Part shown: positions 31,150-43,109 of the stretch, piece after piece
How the letters are laid out: every line of letters begins with the position of its first letter
How positions within the stretch are numbered: position 1 is the stretch's first letter
Source of the DNA: Bactrocera neohumeralis
Taxonomy: Eukaryota > Arthropoda > Insecta > Diptera > Tephritidae
Length of the DNA stretch: 64,000 nt
Direction: 5' to 3'
Assembly (NCBI RefSeq): GCF_024586455.1
Contig: NC_065920.1
Coordinates: 15,090,144-15,154,143 of the forward strand
The notes under the pieces: generated by a model
What the model was told of the DNA's origin: nothing
What the model saw: the letters and a program-made list of their open reading frames with translations, nothing else
Databases searched by the model: none
Program-made: the position numbers and the translations under genes

Positions 31150-32430
31150 ATAAGTGAACTCACTCATTTTTGACCTTTACTAATTCGAAAATGGTGACAT
31201 TTTGTGCACAAATATATATTCATCATCATCTGCAAAGCAATGACGCTTGGTCATGTTTGTCTCCAAATTACACTTGTTGTTTTGTGTTTGGTTAGGGTTT
31301 TGTGATTTTTTTCTCAGCTTATTAATGAGCTGCAGGGCATATTTGCATTATGTCCACAGATTTTAGGCTACATGGGAATTTTCCTTTTTAAATATTTTGT
31401 TTTTCTGTCTTCTTTGTTTTCGCAAAATGTGCTTCTGACTTAGGGCAATACAAACAGCACATATTTACGAGACACGAGACCAGCTGATGATGGCCAAGGG
31501 TGAGTCAGTTTTCCATTTTTTTTTTGCTGTTGGATGAAGGAACAAACACATTACAAAAGTAACGGTATTACAGTTACTCTGTGGTATAATTTATTTTTGA
31601 GCGGATAAGCAACATTTATTTTTCACTGCACACTTTTTTCAGTTTTTCGTGTTTATTTCGTGGTGTTTATTGTCCCTTTTTTATTGTCGCTTACATTTTC
31701 CTTTTTTGCTTTAATTCGCATTTTTTAGCGAAAAATTAATTCAAAGTTAGTTGCGTACTTTCTCGCAAATGCGCAGACAATCAAAGCGCCTGACATTGTA
31801 GGCAATGCAAGTTATTGAGCCGAGCCCAACAACACAAAGCAAAAAGAACAATGAACTGACGCACACAGCCTTATATATATAAGTATATGTATAAGTATAC
31901 ATATTTCTAACGAAAAACGCCCGCGGTTGTGTGTCGGGAATGTCGGTTGTGACGCGAAAGGTCGCCTCGACTGGCACGTCTCTGAGAGATATACCAGATT
32001 TTCGAGGGCAAATACGGTTGACAGTGTGTTGGCGGCAAGGATTTTGGTCCCTCGTGTATACATGCGTATGTATTTGGGGCCAACTTAATTACTGTTTGCG
32101 AATTAGATGCGCGACAAATTGAGTACATGTTTTTACAGGGTTTCGCTTCTTTAATTGTAATATATTTAGTTTGCATACAAAGCAGCCGGAAAGGGTCGTG
32201 TAACTGATTATTTCTAAGTATCTCTTTGTTACTTTTGTGCTGGTTCGCTTTAAAGTTTGAGGAATGCGTGCAAATCTCTTTGAAGAGAAATTTGGCTCTT
32301 GGAAGTTTTTTGATCAATTTTTTTCTTTTTCTGCTAAAATTTATTAAATTCGAGTTGAAAGAGAGAAGTTAAAGCAAGATGGTTAGTAATATCAAGATAT
32401 GTTATGATGTTTCGGTTAATAATATATGCA
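31150..32430. other. Unique non-coding DNA
   Basis: Overlapping small ORFs at 31747-32317 lie in conflicting frames and have no domain. No gene called. Confidence 0.35.
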
Positions 32431-32439
32431 AAATTTTCT

Positions 32440-32910
32440 GGAGATAACTTGTCAAATAGAAATGTTTTCAATAAAAGTATTCGATTCCTATTGTTCAGTT
32501 TGTATGGCAGCTGTATGATATATTAGTCCGATCTGAACAGTTCTTGTGGAGATTGTAGAGATGCTTTAGATTTTTGCCCACGCCAAATTTTGCGAATATA
32601 TCTTATCTAATAAAAAAGTTTTTCATACAAGGACTTCAGTTTTATCGTTCAGTTTCTATGGCACCTATATGCTATAGCAGTCTGATATCAGCAATTTCAA
32701 AAAATGAGTAGCTTTTTGACGAGGAAAGGACGGGTGCAGAATTTTTAATCGACAACTGAGAAACTGAGGGCTTGATTGGCGTATATTCAGACGGATATGG
32801 CTAAATCGGCTCACGTTGTTATGCGGATCATTTATATATTTGCTTTATTCATAAGATCTCCGACATTTCTTCTTAGGTGTTGTAAACATCACAAGAAACT
32901 TAATATTTCC
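32440..32910 (+). repeat. Dispersed GCAGCTATATG-core repeat, copy 4
   Basis: Units with 'tgttcagtttgtatggcagctgtatgata' (about 32490) and 'cgttcagtttctatggcacctatatgctatag' (about 32645). The end has 'ggctaaatcggctcacgttgttatgcggatca' and 'ctccgacatttcttcttaggtgt'. Confidence 0.75.
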
Positions 32911-32999
32911 TTAGCTACTGACAATTGCACAAACTTTCCGATATAAAAGAAAAAGGCCATAAGCCAGTCGAGCTTCTACTCCTCGTCGAAGGTCACTCG

Positions 33000-33560
33000 C
33001 GGTGCGAGTTAGAGCGGGCGGGAGGACAATTCTTAGAGATTGTAAATATTTGGGGCTTAGGTGTGGAGTTGGATATATCAAATAACTAAGGGAGAGATAT
33101 CTAGGGAGCAGAAGGCTTATAGATGATAAAGTCAGGTGGGTGGCAATAACGTTGGGACAATAGCTCTAACGGTCGAGTGACTTATGAGTACATTCCGGAC
33201 GTTGGGTTTTTTGAGGATAATCCAGACTTCAGATTTTGGCTGAGTTTAAGTTTTCTGTTTACGGAGCATGGGCCTCTGAATGTATCAGAGGCACCTATCT
33301 GATAGGTCGGGTTGTTTTTGTGGTGCGGGTTTAGAGGACTGGGTGCATCTAATTGCAGAATGCCCTGTGTACTCAGAAATAAGGGATCTGGGTGGAATGG
33401 GAATTGCTGGACTGATGGACGTTTAGATCTTAGCGGTGTGATCTTCAGTAGTCGGAATGCCAAACAGTTAAGATCGTTTGCACGTGAATTGTTTAGGTGG
33501 CCAAGGCGTTTAATTGAGAATGGGGTGGGGTTCTGGTGAGAATGGTGTGTGCGTATGGGT
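33000..33560 (+). mobile_element. R1/R2-like non-LTR retrotransposon C-terminal remnant
   Basis: The plus strand encodes SLSFLFTEHGPLNVSE, then after a frameshift CGAGLEDWVHLIAECPVYSE and IRDLGGMGI. This resembles the C-terminal Cys/His region of R1-clade non-LTR elements ('C.C...ED..H....CP.Y...RDL'). Stops follow. The 33560-33900 stretch may be its 3' untranslated part. Confidence 0.6.
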
Positions 33561-33899
33561 CCAACCCCTGGTCACCAGTCCATAGCAGTATGGAAGCTGG
33601 TAGTAGTTTCGGCTACGAGGTCTGACCGGAGACTTAATTCTGGTACCACGAGGAACAGAAGACCCTGTGGAAATGCATTGCAACCGGGTGGCAGACCCAA
33701 AGTACTGCAGACTTTCAGATAGGCTTCGAACGCTACCAAGGTTGTACCATATAAAATTTTGAAAATCGCCCTTGATAGGCCATACACTAAAGAAGGCTTC
33801 AAAAAGTATTATGAGGAGGTCGCTTGGTTGGAATTCTCAAAGAAGAAGACGTCGAAAACACCAGACAACACCATAGATGTAAATCTTGTATGAGATAAG

Positions 33900-35680
33900 G
33901 GAACCTTGTTGAAGAACTATAATCTAGAAAGCAGTAATAAAGAAAAAATATTCTTATCTATTACGGTTGAGCCCACTGGTAGACCCAAAATCTCTTTCTG
34001 GGGAGGGGGGGGGATGGATTCCCTACCAACATATTTATGATATTGACTCTACTTCTTAAAATCTTTCGATTTTTAATTAAAATTTCCGATATCTCTGCGT
34101 GGTTCCGCCACTGATATAGCCAATCGGTATTCCCATGGCATTCATATTAGTAAGTCCCATATGGCGACTGGGCTATAATTCATCAATTTTAATTGCCAGC
34201 ATCCAACCAAATATTTAATCAATCATCAGTTCATCAACGAATTTTTGAATTTGGCTCACGGTACTTTTACATTTCGTGTTTGTTAAGAAGCGCCATTGAA
34301 ACGGCCACAAAGATACATAACAGTATTTTGTTTGCATCACTGCACATATTAAATTCGTATTTGCATGCACTCGTTTTCGTATTTCGTATTTGATATCCGT
34401 TAATATTTCATATGCAGTCGGGCAGCTGGTCAAAGAGTGCTTTCGCAGTGCCATGAAAACACGCCGAGAACTGCAGCTGACACGCTTTGACACATCCTTT
34501 AAAATAGCGCATTAAAGCTACGTTTTCGGTTGACTGCACCGGACGTTTGCGCACACACCAACATACATTCAGAGATGTACACACACATATCTACTGGCGC
34601 TGGTGTAAATATAGATCGAACAAATAGCAAACAAACAATTAAAAATACACACACAGACACACGTACATTTCTTTTGCGATGCAAACATTTATATTCACGA
34701 CTGTGATTACTCACTACCCTTTTGCCTTCGCCTTGTTCTGCCTGCCTGTGCGCGCTGCGAAGATGTCTTCCGCTTCACCTTCACTCATACACACACATAC
34801 ATGTTTACATAAATGTGCTTGCTGCCCTCTTCCCCACCGATCTTCAGTTATGTTCGTATTTGCCCAGCCACCTCACCGCTCGCGGTCGCTTTCGGTGCCG
34901 AGTGTGGCGCGTCGTCGCTAGTGCTGCGTCGCGACTCGGCTGCCGTGCTCGTATGGCACTTATTTTTATGCAATTTCATTTTAATTGATATTTGCACAAA
35001 AATCAATGAGAAACAGTCGAACACAAATGAATTCATGTTTGCTTTTAATTTGTTGGCGCCAGCGGCGTATTGGCCACTCGGGGTTATTTGATTTAAATGA
35101 AAGCGCGAAATGAGTGTCATTTAAAAACGGAGATTCTGTAGATTTTCTGTAAGGGCATGTAAATGAGAGTTCGCTTCGGCTACTTAAAAATAATATGCGT
35201 TGCAACTATCTGACAGCGGTGGCAGGGGCATGTAAGTTTTACATATTTTTGCTCTGCTATAATGCAAATAAAAATATTACTTGGAGAAAATATTAATTAA
35301 AAGTATTTATTTGCATTATTTAATGAATATTACGATTCGTACATATAATAGAAATTTGGGTTGTTCAGGGTACTTCTGTATGGGTACCTACTTAAGCCTT
35401 TTTGCCTAGCTTTCAGGCTGGGATCGTACTTTTTATTTTATTGAAATATGGTTCTATTAGCAGACAAGTTGGGTAGATTGGATGTCAAATCGAGTTCCCA
35501 AATCTCCATAACTTTTTTTTTAAATTAAAATCACTGCTTACTACCAAGGCTGCTTTTTATTTAGACATGTGGCTATCAATAAGAAATAATGATAATAATG
35601 AATGATCCAAGTAGAAGTACTTTTTCAATAGCATTTTTTTGACAGATCACGCTGGAGTCGCGACATCGCTTCCTTCTATG
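33900..35680. other. Unique non-coding DNA with higher GC at 34.4-35.1 kb
   Basis: CA-rich runs occur at about 34560-34680 and 34790-34800. Several overlapping ORFs of mixed frame lie at 34499-35205 with no domain. The sequence looks like non-repetitive fly non-coding DNA. A short poly(G) run lies at 34001-34012. Confidence 0.35.
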
Positions 35681-35689
35681 GGCTCCTGA

Positions 35690-36350
35690 AAAGTTCCAAG
35701 AGGATCCAACGTTTTCGAGCCAAATTTTGTTCAGCAATGAAGCCCTTTTTGGCTCAATGGGTATGTAAACAAACAAAATTGCTGCTTTTAAAACGAAGAG
35801 CAACTTGAAGAGATTTAAGTGCTGCCATTTCATCCAGAAAAAATAACGGATGGTGTTGTTTGTGGGCCGGTGGAATCATCGGTCCATATTTCTTTTAAAA
35901 TGACGCCGGTGAGAATGTAACCGCCAATGGCGACCGTTATCGCACCATGATAACCGACTACTTAAAGCAAGAAAATGAAACTTGTGATCTCGACGACATT
36001 TGGATTCAACAAGACGGCGCCATTTCCCGCACATCGCGACAATAAATGGATTTATTGGGAGAACACTTCGGTGAGCAGGTAATTTCACGATTTGGGCTAG
36101 TCGATTGGCCACTAAGATCGTGGGATATTACAAAATTAGACTTTTTCCTGTGGGAATATAAAAAGTCTTAAGTCTATGCGACCAATCCCGCTTCGATTCA
36201 GACCTTGGTGTTAAACATCACGTACATATGTCATTCGCCAGTTACCAGTCAAAATGCTCGAGCTAGTAATCGAAAATTAGACCTTTGGATATACCATCTG
36301 AGATGTAGCCGCGGCCATCATTTTAAAGATAAACCTTCAAAAAATAAATG
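35690..36350 (+). mobile_element. Tc1/mariner-superfamily transposase remnant B
   Basis: The plus strand has ILFSNEALFGSMG-like text, then NDAGENVTANGDRYRTMITD, DDIWIQQDGAISRTS and LLGEHFGEQVISRFGLVDWP, then LDFFLWEY. This is the same family as remnant A, with 'gccgcggccatcattt' near 36308 echoing 'gccgcggccaacattt' at 19319. The first Asp region reads Asn, and stops interrupt the frame. Confidence 0.75.
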
Positions 36351-36424
36351 TGAAAAAATGTGTGTTTAAATGACTATAAATATCCTTATTAAAATTAAAG
36401 TTTATTTGTTCTTTGTTCTAAAAT

Positions 36425-36520
36425 AAATTGGTTGTTTCCTTAGCTGCATGGCATGTAGCGTCATCTTGTTGAAACCAAAGTTTGTCCACATCAGCATTCT
36501 GCAAATTCAGGCACGAAAAA
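36425..36520 (-). mobile_element. Tc1/mariner-superfamily transposase scrap C
   Basis: The minus strand encodes NADVDKLWFQQDDATCHAAK, the second catalytic-Asp block of the same transposase type, in the opposite orientation to remnant B next door. Confidence 0.7.
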
Positions 36521-36529
36521 CTATTTAAT

Positions 36530-37330
36530 ATCAAACATGGCTCTATAATGTTCCCCATTGTCTGTAACATTAAGGCCTGTTACACGAATCGGATTTTGTA
36601 AGCCCGCAAACGAAGATATACAAGTAGTAGATAGGCATGATTCCAATTGTAGCGCTCGATAGACTCTAATTTTCTTTGATACTTTCCTCCGCAGCAGTAT
36701 TGTATCTTTAGTGTGTACTATATGACGTCTATGAGTATGAATCAGGTAAGATCTGGCCAAAATACCAACTCTACAAACACTGTTGCCTCCTTGAAAACTA
36801 CACTTAAAAACACCAGCTACCGATTTGTTCCTCCTTTTCGATTTAAATGCACCTCTTTTTAGTCCAGATGCTGTATATATTACGTATTCAAATAGTTTTA
36901 GATAGTTATAAAGTGGATATAGCTGAAAGCTAAAGAAAATAATATAATATTGTGCCCTCAACATATTATTAAACGTTCAATGAAATGACAAATATCACAG
37001 GAAAATGGTTCCAGTCTCGACTAAATTGTTTGCAATGATAAACGGTAAGTTTTCATTTCAGATTCTAGGTAAAGTTTTGCACGAAAGTGAAATTTGTTTG
37101 CATAAAATACTTTCACAAATATTATTATTGTATTATTTTTATCTATGTATATAATTTTTTACTATAGGTATACTGATAGCTGTCAAACTAGCTGTAGAAG
37201 TAAGGGATGTTTTTGACAGTTATATATTTTGAGTGCTAATAATTCGAAAAAAAGTTTCCAGGTTTCCTCGTATAAGGTTAGATTAGGATAGCGCAGTAAG
37301 CTTATAAGTCACACAAAGACCAGTTTTGGT
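36530..37330. other. Non-coding DNA, nothing recognised
   Basis: The minus ORF at 36521-36964 has no known domain and starts inside a transposon scrap, so it is not called. Confidence 0.3.
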
Positions 37331-37344
37331 CCTTAGCGATCCCA

Positions 37345-37650
37345 GCTAAAGTGTCGTAATGTAGTTCATGGGAAGTAGACGTCTTTCAAGATGCCAGTGC
37401 TTGACTTGAACTTTATGAGGTTCCGCGGCCTCGCTAACGACAGCTCTTACAGTGCTTATAGTGTTTAATACCGTGGAACCACACAAGTGTTTGAAGCGTT
37501 GCCTTGCTAGTGCAGGACAAGTGCACGAGAGATGTTTCATCGTTTCTATGGTACTGATCATTGAGTGTTCCAATCATGTTTCTAAAGCCGCTTTTACTAA
37601 GAGTGAGCAGCGAGTTTGTGCAATTTTGATCTACCCAATTGCACATGAAC
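37345..37650 (-). mobile_element. RNase H-type non-LTR remnant, C-terminal end
   Basis: The minus strand encodes LLTLSKSGFRNMIGTLNDQYH, then in the next frame ETMKHLSCTCPALARQRFKHL. This is the 'DLR.LIG.LTGH...ETLEHLLC.CPALA' tail of insect RNase H-bearing non-LTR elements. Confidence 0.6.
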
Positions 37651-37659
37651 TTTACAGTT

Positions 37660-39730
37660 TTTCATCCTGATAGATCGTCCATCAAATAGAACCAAATTTT
37701 AAATTAAAAATTTTGCCAAAAAACACCTTATAACGAATTTTATCAAGAAACAGATGTATTTGTCGATAACTTATAATAGACTACTTGTTGCGAGAGTAAA
37801 TCACTGATTTATTAGTTCACTCTTACTAAAACTAAGGACGGATTACTAAGGAGTGTTGAAAAATTGTTCAAACAAATATAGGAAATTTCATTAGCTTTAT
37901 TATTCGTAAAAAAAAACACACTAAACATATCCTTAAAAGCAAGCACACTCCTCAAAAAATGCAACTCCCACATTAAATCAACGAGCTTCCATGCCATGTT
38001 CGAAAGCTATAATTTAAGGACTTTTTATCAGCGCACCCTGTCAATAATTTCTTTTCAATACATAATTCTGCGAAATACAAAATACTTTGCCTTTACAAAT
38101 TACAACCAATAACGGCACTTATTAATGTGCAACACACCTTTTCAGCATACGTGCTTTTTAATAATCACACCTTTGAGTTGAACTCCTTCAGACATCCTTA
38201 AAGCTGAAGTCAATATCCATCATTGTGGCCCTTTGTGGCATGCAACTTAATTAACGCACTTGGGTTGGGCGATTTTTTTTGCGTTCTTCATAACTTGCTT
38301 ATTAAGTAGTTCGTTGGCAGTCAGTGTGGCCAGTCTAGCAATCACCACGACGCGGCTGCGGTCAGCCATTAAACCCATACACACACATGCAGACAGTGCT
38401 GTGCGGCAACACCCCCGTTGCCATTTTGTAATTCTTCGACATGATTAATTAAAAATCACAACACGCAAAGCTCAAAAGTATATTTTGTTGTAGTTGTTTT
38501 GTATTCTTTTTAGTCAACTTTTGAGCAATCAGTTTACAAGCTTTCAGCTTCTGGAGTGTCTATAGAGAAGGCGTTATGCGGCAAGTATGCGTTGGTCGTT
38601 GACAGGAGGTTGCATGTGTTATTAATTTAATGTTTTGTGCTGTGAGTGTTGTAATCGCTCGTACTTTAATGGCTGAGTAATAAAAGCTTATTCCGCTCCC
38701 TGCAGCTTTAACACTTTTTCTTTCACAGCAACTCTTTTGTATGAGTTTGTATGTATGTTTGTGCATATTTATGCATGAGAGATGATTTTTTCTTTGGAAT
38801 ATATTGGATTATCGCGTGACGCTTAATGCTTGGCGTCTGATTATTAATACATTTCTTATTAAAAACTATTAAAAAAGAGGTGTGTAAAACACGCTTTTAG
38901 GACTTTTTTGACAAGATCTAATAGCTTTGTATGGCTTATAGCCTCCATGTATTTGTTATATATACAGAAATATATATTTTTTGTTTGAGTAATAAATAAC
39001 ATTGTGTGTTTTTTTGTTGCTGACATTTTATGCTTTCAAAGAAAGGTGTGTTGTGCTGATTAGAAATGTTTCTCGTGAACTTTTTATTAATTTATTTGAA
39101 CCATAAAATATAAACGACGCATTCTCATACAAGAAATATATCAAAAGAGCCATTTGTCATGCAAAATTCTGATACATCTTGTTTAAGTGTATATTCCATT
39201 ATTTATGATTAATCCTTACAAATATTAATTTTCTTAAGATATATTATAGTGCGATTCGATATCGCCAGCACTAGTAGAGGAACCTCTGCCAAGTTAATGA
39301 GAGGCACGGGGTTCCCAGTGAATGTTAAGGGCGCTACTAGTAAGATAATGATGGCAGCTAGAAAGCTGAAATCAGATCGTCTTGACATTCAAGATTATGG
39401 AACACTATATCGACCAGCAGGCAGAAGAGGAACCAAAGAGCATGCTAGCACACTTGAGTCGACCAAATGGGTGCAAAAGGCACGGGCAATGAAAAATGAA
39501 GACAAACGATCTCCACTTTTCGATGGAGCGGTAGACGTCACAAGTGGAGGAGTCCTTCTTAGGCAAGCAGCCACAGGTCGGTGCGACACTAATGTTTAGA
39601 AAAGTAGCTAAACTTGCTAGTTAGTAATTGGCGTGTACAACTGCAGCACAGGAGATAGAGCCATCTCTCGGGGGGTATAGAAGCGGGAAGCGGCTGCTCT
39701 TTCTATGAAAGCGGTCAGGAAAAGTCCGGG
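37660..39730. other. Non-coding DNA; one unexplained ORF at 39249-39599
   Basis: Mostly AT-rich unique DNA with ACACAC runs. The plus frame 39249-39599 (116 codons, Arg/Lys/Thr-rich, no ATG) has no motif that I know and lies beside transposon debris. I treat it as probable transposon-derived sequence. Confidence 0.3.
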
Positions 39731-39959
39731 GCCACCGCCTAGATGTGAGAGTGCCTGGTGCCACCACGGTATGTACAAATGAATAAGTTTTGCAGACGAA
39801 CGGTCAGGATCTCTTTATAAAAAGCTACGTTGAGGGAAGCATATAAGAAAGCAAGGGTCAAGGCTCCCGATGCGGCCTCGACTTCGTATCCGGGTTCCAG
39901 GTCATCCCTCCACTCCAAAATAAATGGAGTCACTCGCTCTTCTCTGTTTCGCAAAAGGG

Positions 39960-40520
39960 GCATTCGTTAGTCTTCGAAAGGGTGGTTCTAAGGATACTGC
40001 CGGTGGCAGCCAGGGTGGAAAACCCGCTGGCTTCTTGGTATAGACCATAGACTTGACATAGCCACACACGAAATAGTCGAATAGGCTGGACCATTTCGTG
40101 AGATAACACGTTCACCAAACTTGGCTTTCAATAAATCGATTGTGGCATTCGCAAGTTGGCTTGTGGCAGCGTAATGTTGGAACCACGTATTATTCAAGTC
40201 CATATCATCCAAATCGGGTCAAAAATATTCAGTTATCATTGAGCAGTAGCGATTCCCATGCACTGAAACGTGCCAGTCTTGATTATCACGAAAGAATTAT
40301 GGCCCAATGAAGCCGCCGGCCCATAAACTGCACCAAACAGTAATTTTTTCAGAAGAAGAAGAATGGTGACTTATGGAGTACATGTGGATTGCTGTCTGAC
40401 CAATAACTCATACTTTGCTTGGTGAGAAAGCCATTCAGCCAGAAATAGGCCTCATCGCTGAAGATGATTTTTCGATGAAAATCCATACCTGTTTTGATGA
40501 ACATTCATGCTTTTACGGTA
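39960..40520 (-). mobile_element. Tc1/mariner-superfamily transposase remnant D
   Basis: The minus strand gives IIFSDEAYFWLNGFLTKQSM, then KITVWCSLWAGGFIGP, then LDDMDLNNTWFQHYAATSQL, LLKAKFGERVISRNGP and, after a frameshift, LFDYFVCGYVKS. Motif order matches remnants A and B. The second Asp (normally QQDGAT) is lost, as QHYAAT. Confidence 0.75.
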
Positions 40521-40529
40521 TCTCTAGAA

Positions 40530-42110
40530 GAATAATTTTTTAAATATTATCAAATAGAAAGAATAGAAATACATTAAATAAATTCTTTCACTTTCCAAAA
40601 AACCTGCTATTTACAAGCGCATTTCGCCTTCATTTCGCGGCTTGTGCCACAACACATGGGTTTCGAGGCGAACCCCGAAATAATTTCGTATCAAAACCAC
40701 GCGCAATCACGCACGACCACGTCAACGGTTATGTCATTAGCCAAGCGCATATTTTACATTTGCAATTTAAAATTTAGTGCCACCAATAATCATAGATGCA
40801 TGAGCATAAAATGGCTTGATTATTTTCAAATATATAATTTATCTAAATAAATATTTAAATAAGTCTCATTTCCGCCCACATCCCGCACGGCAATCGCATT
40901 AAGACCCATTGATTTGTCAAACGCTAGCAATTTTGTTAATGAATTTCCATAAATAATTGTAAGTGAACTCATTTGAATGTTGAAAAGTTGATTTTATTGT
41001 TGCCACACTCAGGCACACGCACGCGAATAAACGCAGGTATGCATATGCGTTCCACATGCTAGTCGCGTGTGCGTCGTCAAACAGGAGGTTGGCAGTGCGC
41101 GGCTTGTGGTTTGGCGTGCGTCTGTGAATCTGTGTGTGTTTTGCGCGTCCGTGATCCATGTCACGTCAGCTCCTGCATCTACACATGATGTTTAAGCTTT
41201 TAATCTAAGTATAACTCAGTGCTCTGCTAGAAATAACAAGCTGAGAGACTCCGGTTTCGTGCGACTCTTTAGATACGCAGCAAATTGTTATCACTGCCAT
41301 TCGCAACGCAATTTGACGCCCCATCCTCCATTTTGCGCGTCATAGAATGTCTGACGTCTGTGCGCTCCAAGAAGTCACTGTACGAGTGTAATTTGGTTCT
41401 TAACTCATATTGCTCATACTTTAACACTACATGAAGACGCGGAGTGCATGGCAAGCGGCGAGCTCACAGGCTGAGGCGGCAGCGCAGGCGGAGCTAATAG
41501 ATTGAAATCTCAACACACGCGACGTGACATATATTCGAAGTCTGTGTGTGTGTGTGTGGGCATGTCTGCTTTCCATTAAGTCAAATGTGTTTTCTGACGC
41601 ATATGTTTGTAGGTGTGTGTGTCCCTTGTTTCGCCGCCGCGTTATGCACGATATTTTTACATATGCAGCGAACGCTTCCAATTATTGGGATGGCACTGCG
41701 GTGCGTGCATGACACGCAGCTATGTGGACCTTGCCACCTGACAAATGACATAATTGAAAAGTACAGCAGCACGCAACATCAACGGCGGCAAATGTCTGAG
41801 GCATGTCGCTGCTCCGTTGAATATGGTAGTTGCTCCATCAAAAGCAATCTCATGTTCGTAATGTTATCCTTTATCCTTGTTTATTTCTTAACATCAAGTA
41901 GCAGTCTATTTCGTGGCTTCGTAGTTGGGAACTGGCAAATTATTTCGGCATGTGTGTTTGTAATTATGTCTTTCTATTAAATTCTAAATATATATATCAC
42001 GTCTTTTTGGTATTCGTTCGTATAGATGTGGATCAAAAAGATCGTTTGATATCAACAAACATCAAGAACCTACCACATATGTATGGAGATGGATAATACT
42101 AATTGCAGCT
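40530..42110. other. Unique non-coding DNA with TG/CA runs
   Basis: Contains a (TG)n run at about 41543-41557 and many ACAC/CGTGTG stretches. The ORFs here overlap in opposing frames and look like by-products of the dinucleotide runs. Confidence 0.35.
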
Positions 42111-42119
42111 CATTCTTTG

Positions 42120-42790
42120 GATTCGTACAAAGTGCGGAAACCGAAATGCTTCAGCCATAGTCTGGTGATCTAGGTGTTTCCACCTCATCTTCTTCGTTAC
42201 AACTCAGACAAGTTGAGTGCTCCAAAATCGTTATTTTTGCCGCGTTGGGATAACTATCATTGCGGCGATGTGAGCCTTGCTAAGATTTAACGGTTCCATC
42301 TGAAACAATAGGCTTTCGTAAGCCCTCAACGCTTGCTGAGCTCGCTCGAAGCTCCAAGATCCAGCCCCCGCTCACTCTTATCCTGATCGAATTTAGGTAT
42401 GGGTATCTTTCCTAGCGAACGCAACAGCTTTACAATTGTTAAGGATTCCGGTGTGGCCAGGAACTCTGATACGTTTAACATGGAAATAAGTTGATGCTAC
42501 TGCTAGTGAGGTCGTGCTCTGCTTGACCAACTTTGAGCTCATAGCCAGCGAGTTCTGGATCTGTATAGCAGCTCTGCTTTCGAATTGTATGCTTAGCTCT
42601 CTAAAAGAAGCCACACTTCGGAGTAGTACAACTGCTGCTACGTTGATGGCAGCCACCTCTGCTTGAATGACACTATAGTGGTCTGGAAATCTGAAACATG
42701 AGTTGATTGGGATCCCTCGATGCAAGACTCCACCTACAATCTTCCCCTTGAGCTTAGATCCTTCCTTAAAAACCTCACTGCGCATCTTTT
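42120..42790 (-). mobile_element. Non-LTR retrotransposon remnant, RNase H domain
   Basis: A 130-codon minus frame (42785-42393) reads VFKEGSKLKGKIVGGVLHRG, INSCFRFPDHYSVIQAEVAAI, FRELSIQFESRAAIQIQNSL, FHVKRIRVPGHTGILNNCKA and VAFARKD. This is nearly a whole RNase H domain. The first catalytic residue of the usual TDGS motif reads Glu here. The 'PGHTGI..NCKA..FAR' end is well kept. Text at 42300-42120 is the decayed C-terminal Cys/His tail. Confidence 0.85.
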
Positions 42791-42921
42791 GTTTCGAAGA
42801 TTCTAATTATGTGATCTTGGCACTGAACGATAGTCAACCTCGCCTACTTTCCATAGAACTAGATTTCGTGTACGAGTACCATCAGCTTGTTTTGCTATAT
42901 AAAAATTAAATTTTCATAATT

Positions 42922-43108
42922 AAAGTACCTGAGGTGGAAGATCTCCGATCCAAAAATGGTCGGAAGCAGCACATAGTCGGACCTTCCCATAGCTCCAGAT
43001 ACCAATCTAAAGATTAAAGTGCCTGACGTGGAAGAGCTTTGATTCAATAATGGTGCATTCAGCATATTGTCGGGCCTTCCCACAGTCATGGATACCAAAC
43101 TGAAGAAA
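42922..43108. repeat. 94-bp tandem duplication
   Basis: 'aaagtacctgaggtggaaga' at 42922 recurs as 'aaagtgcctgacgtggaaga' at 43016. Both units continue with 'catagtcggaccttcccata' or 'catattgtcgggccttccca' and end in 'gataccaa.ct'. Confidence 0.8.
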
Positions 43109-43109
43109 T

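Noticed and set aside
34499..35205. Cluster of overlapping ORFs on both strands
   Set aside because: Driven by CA runs and higher GC; no domain, splice or start support.
39249..39599. 116-codon plus ORF as a host gene
   Set aside because: No ATG, no recognised domain, no splice sites and transposon debris alongside; kept only as an unexplained open stretch.
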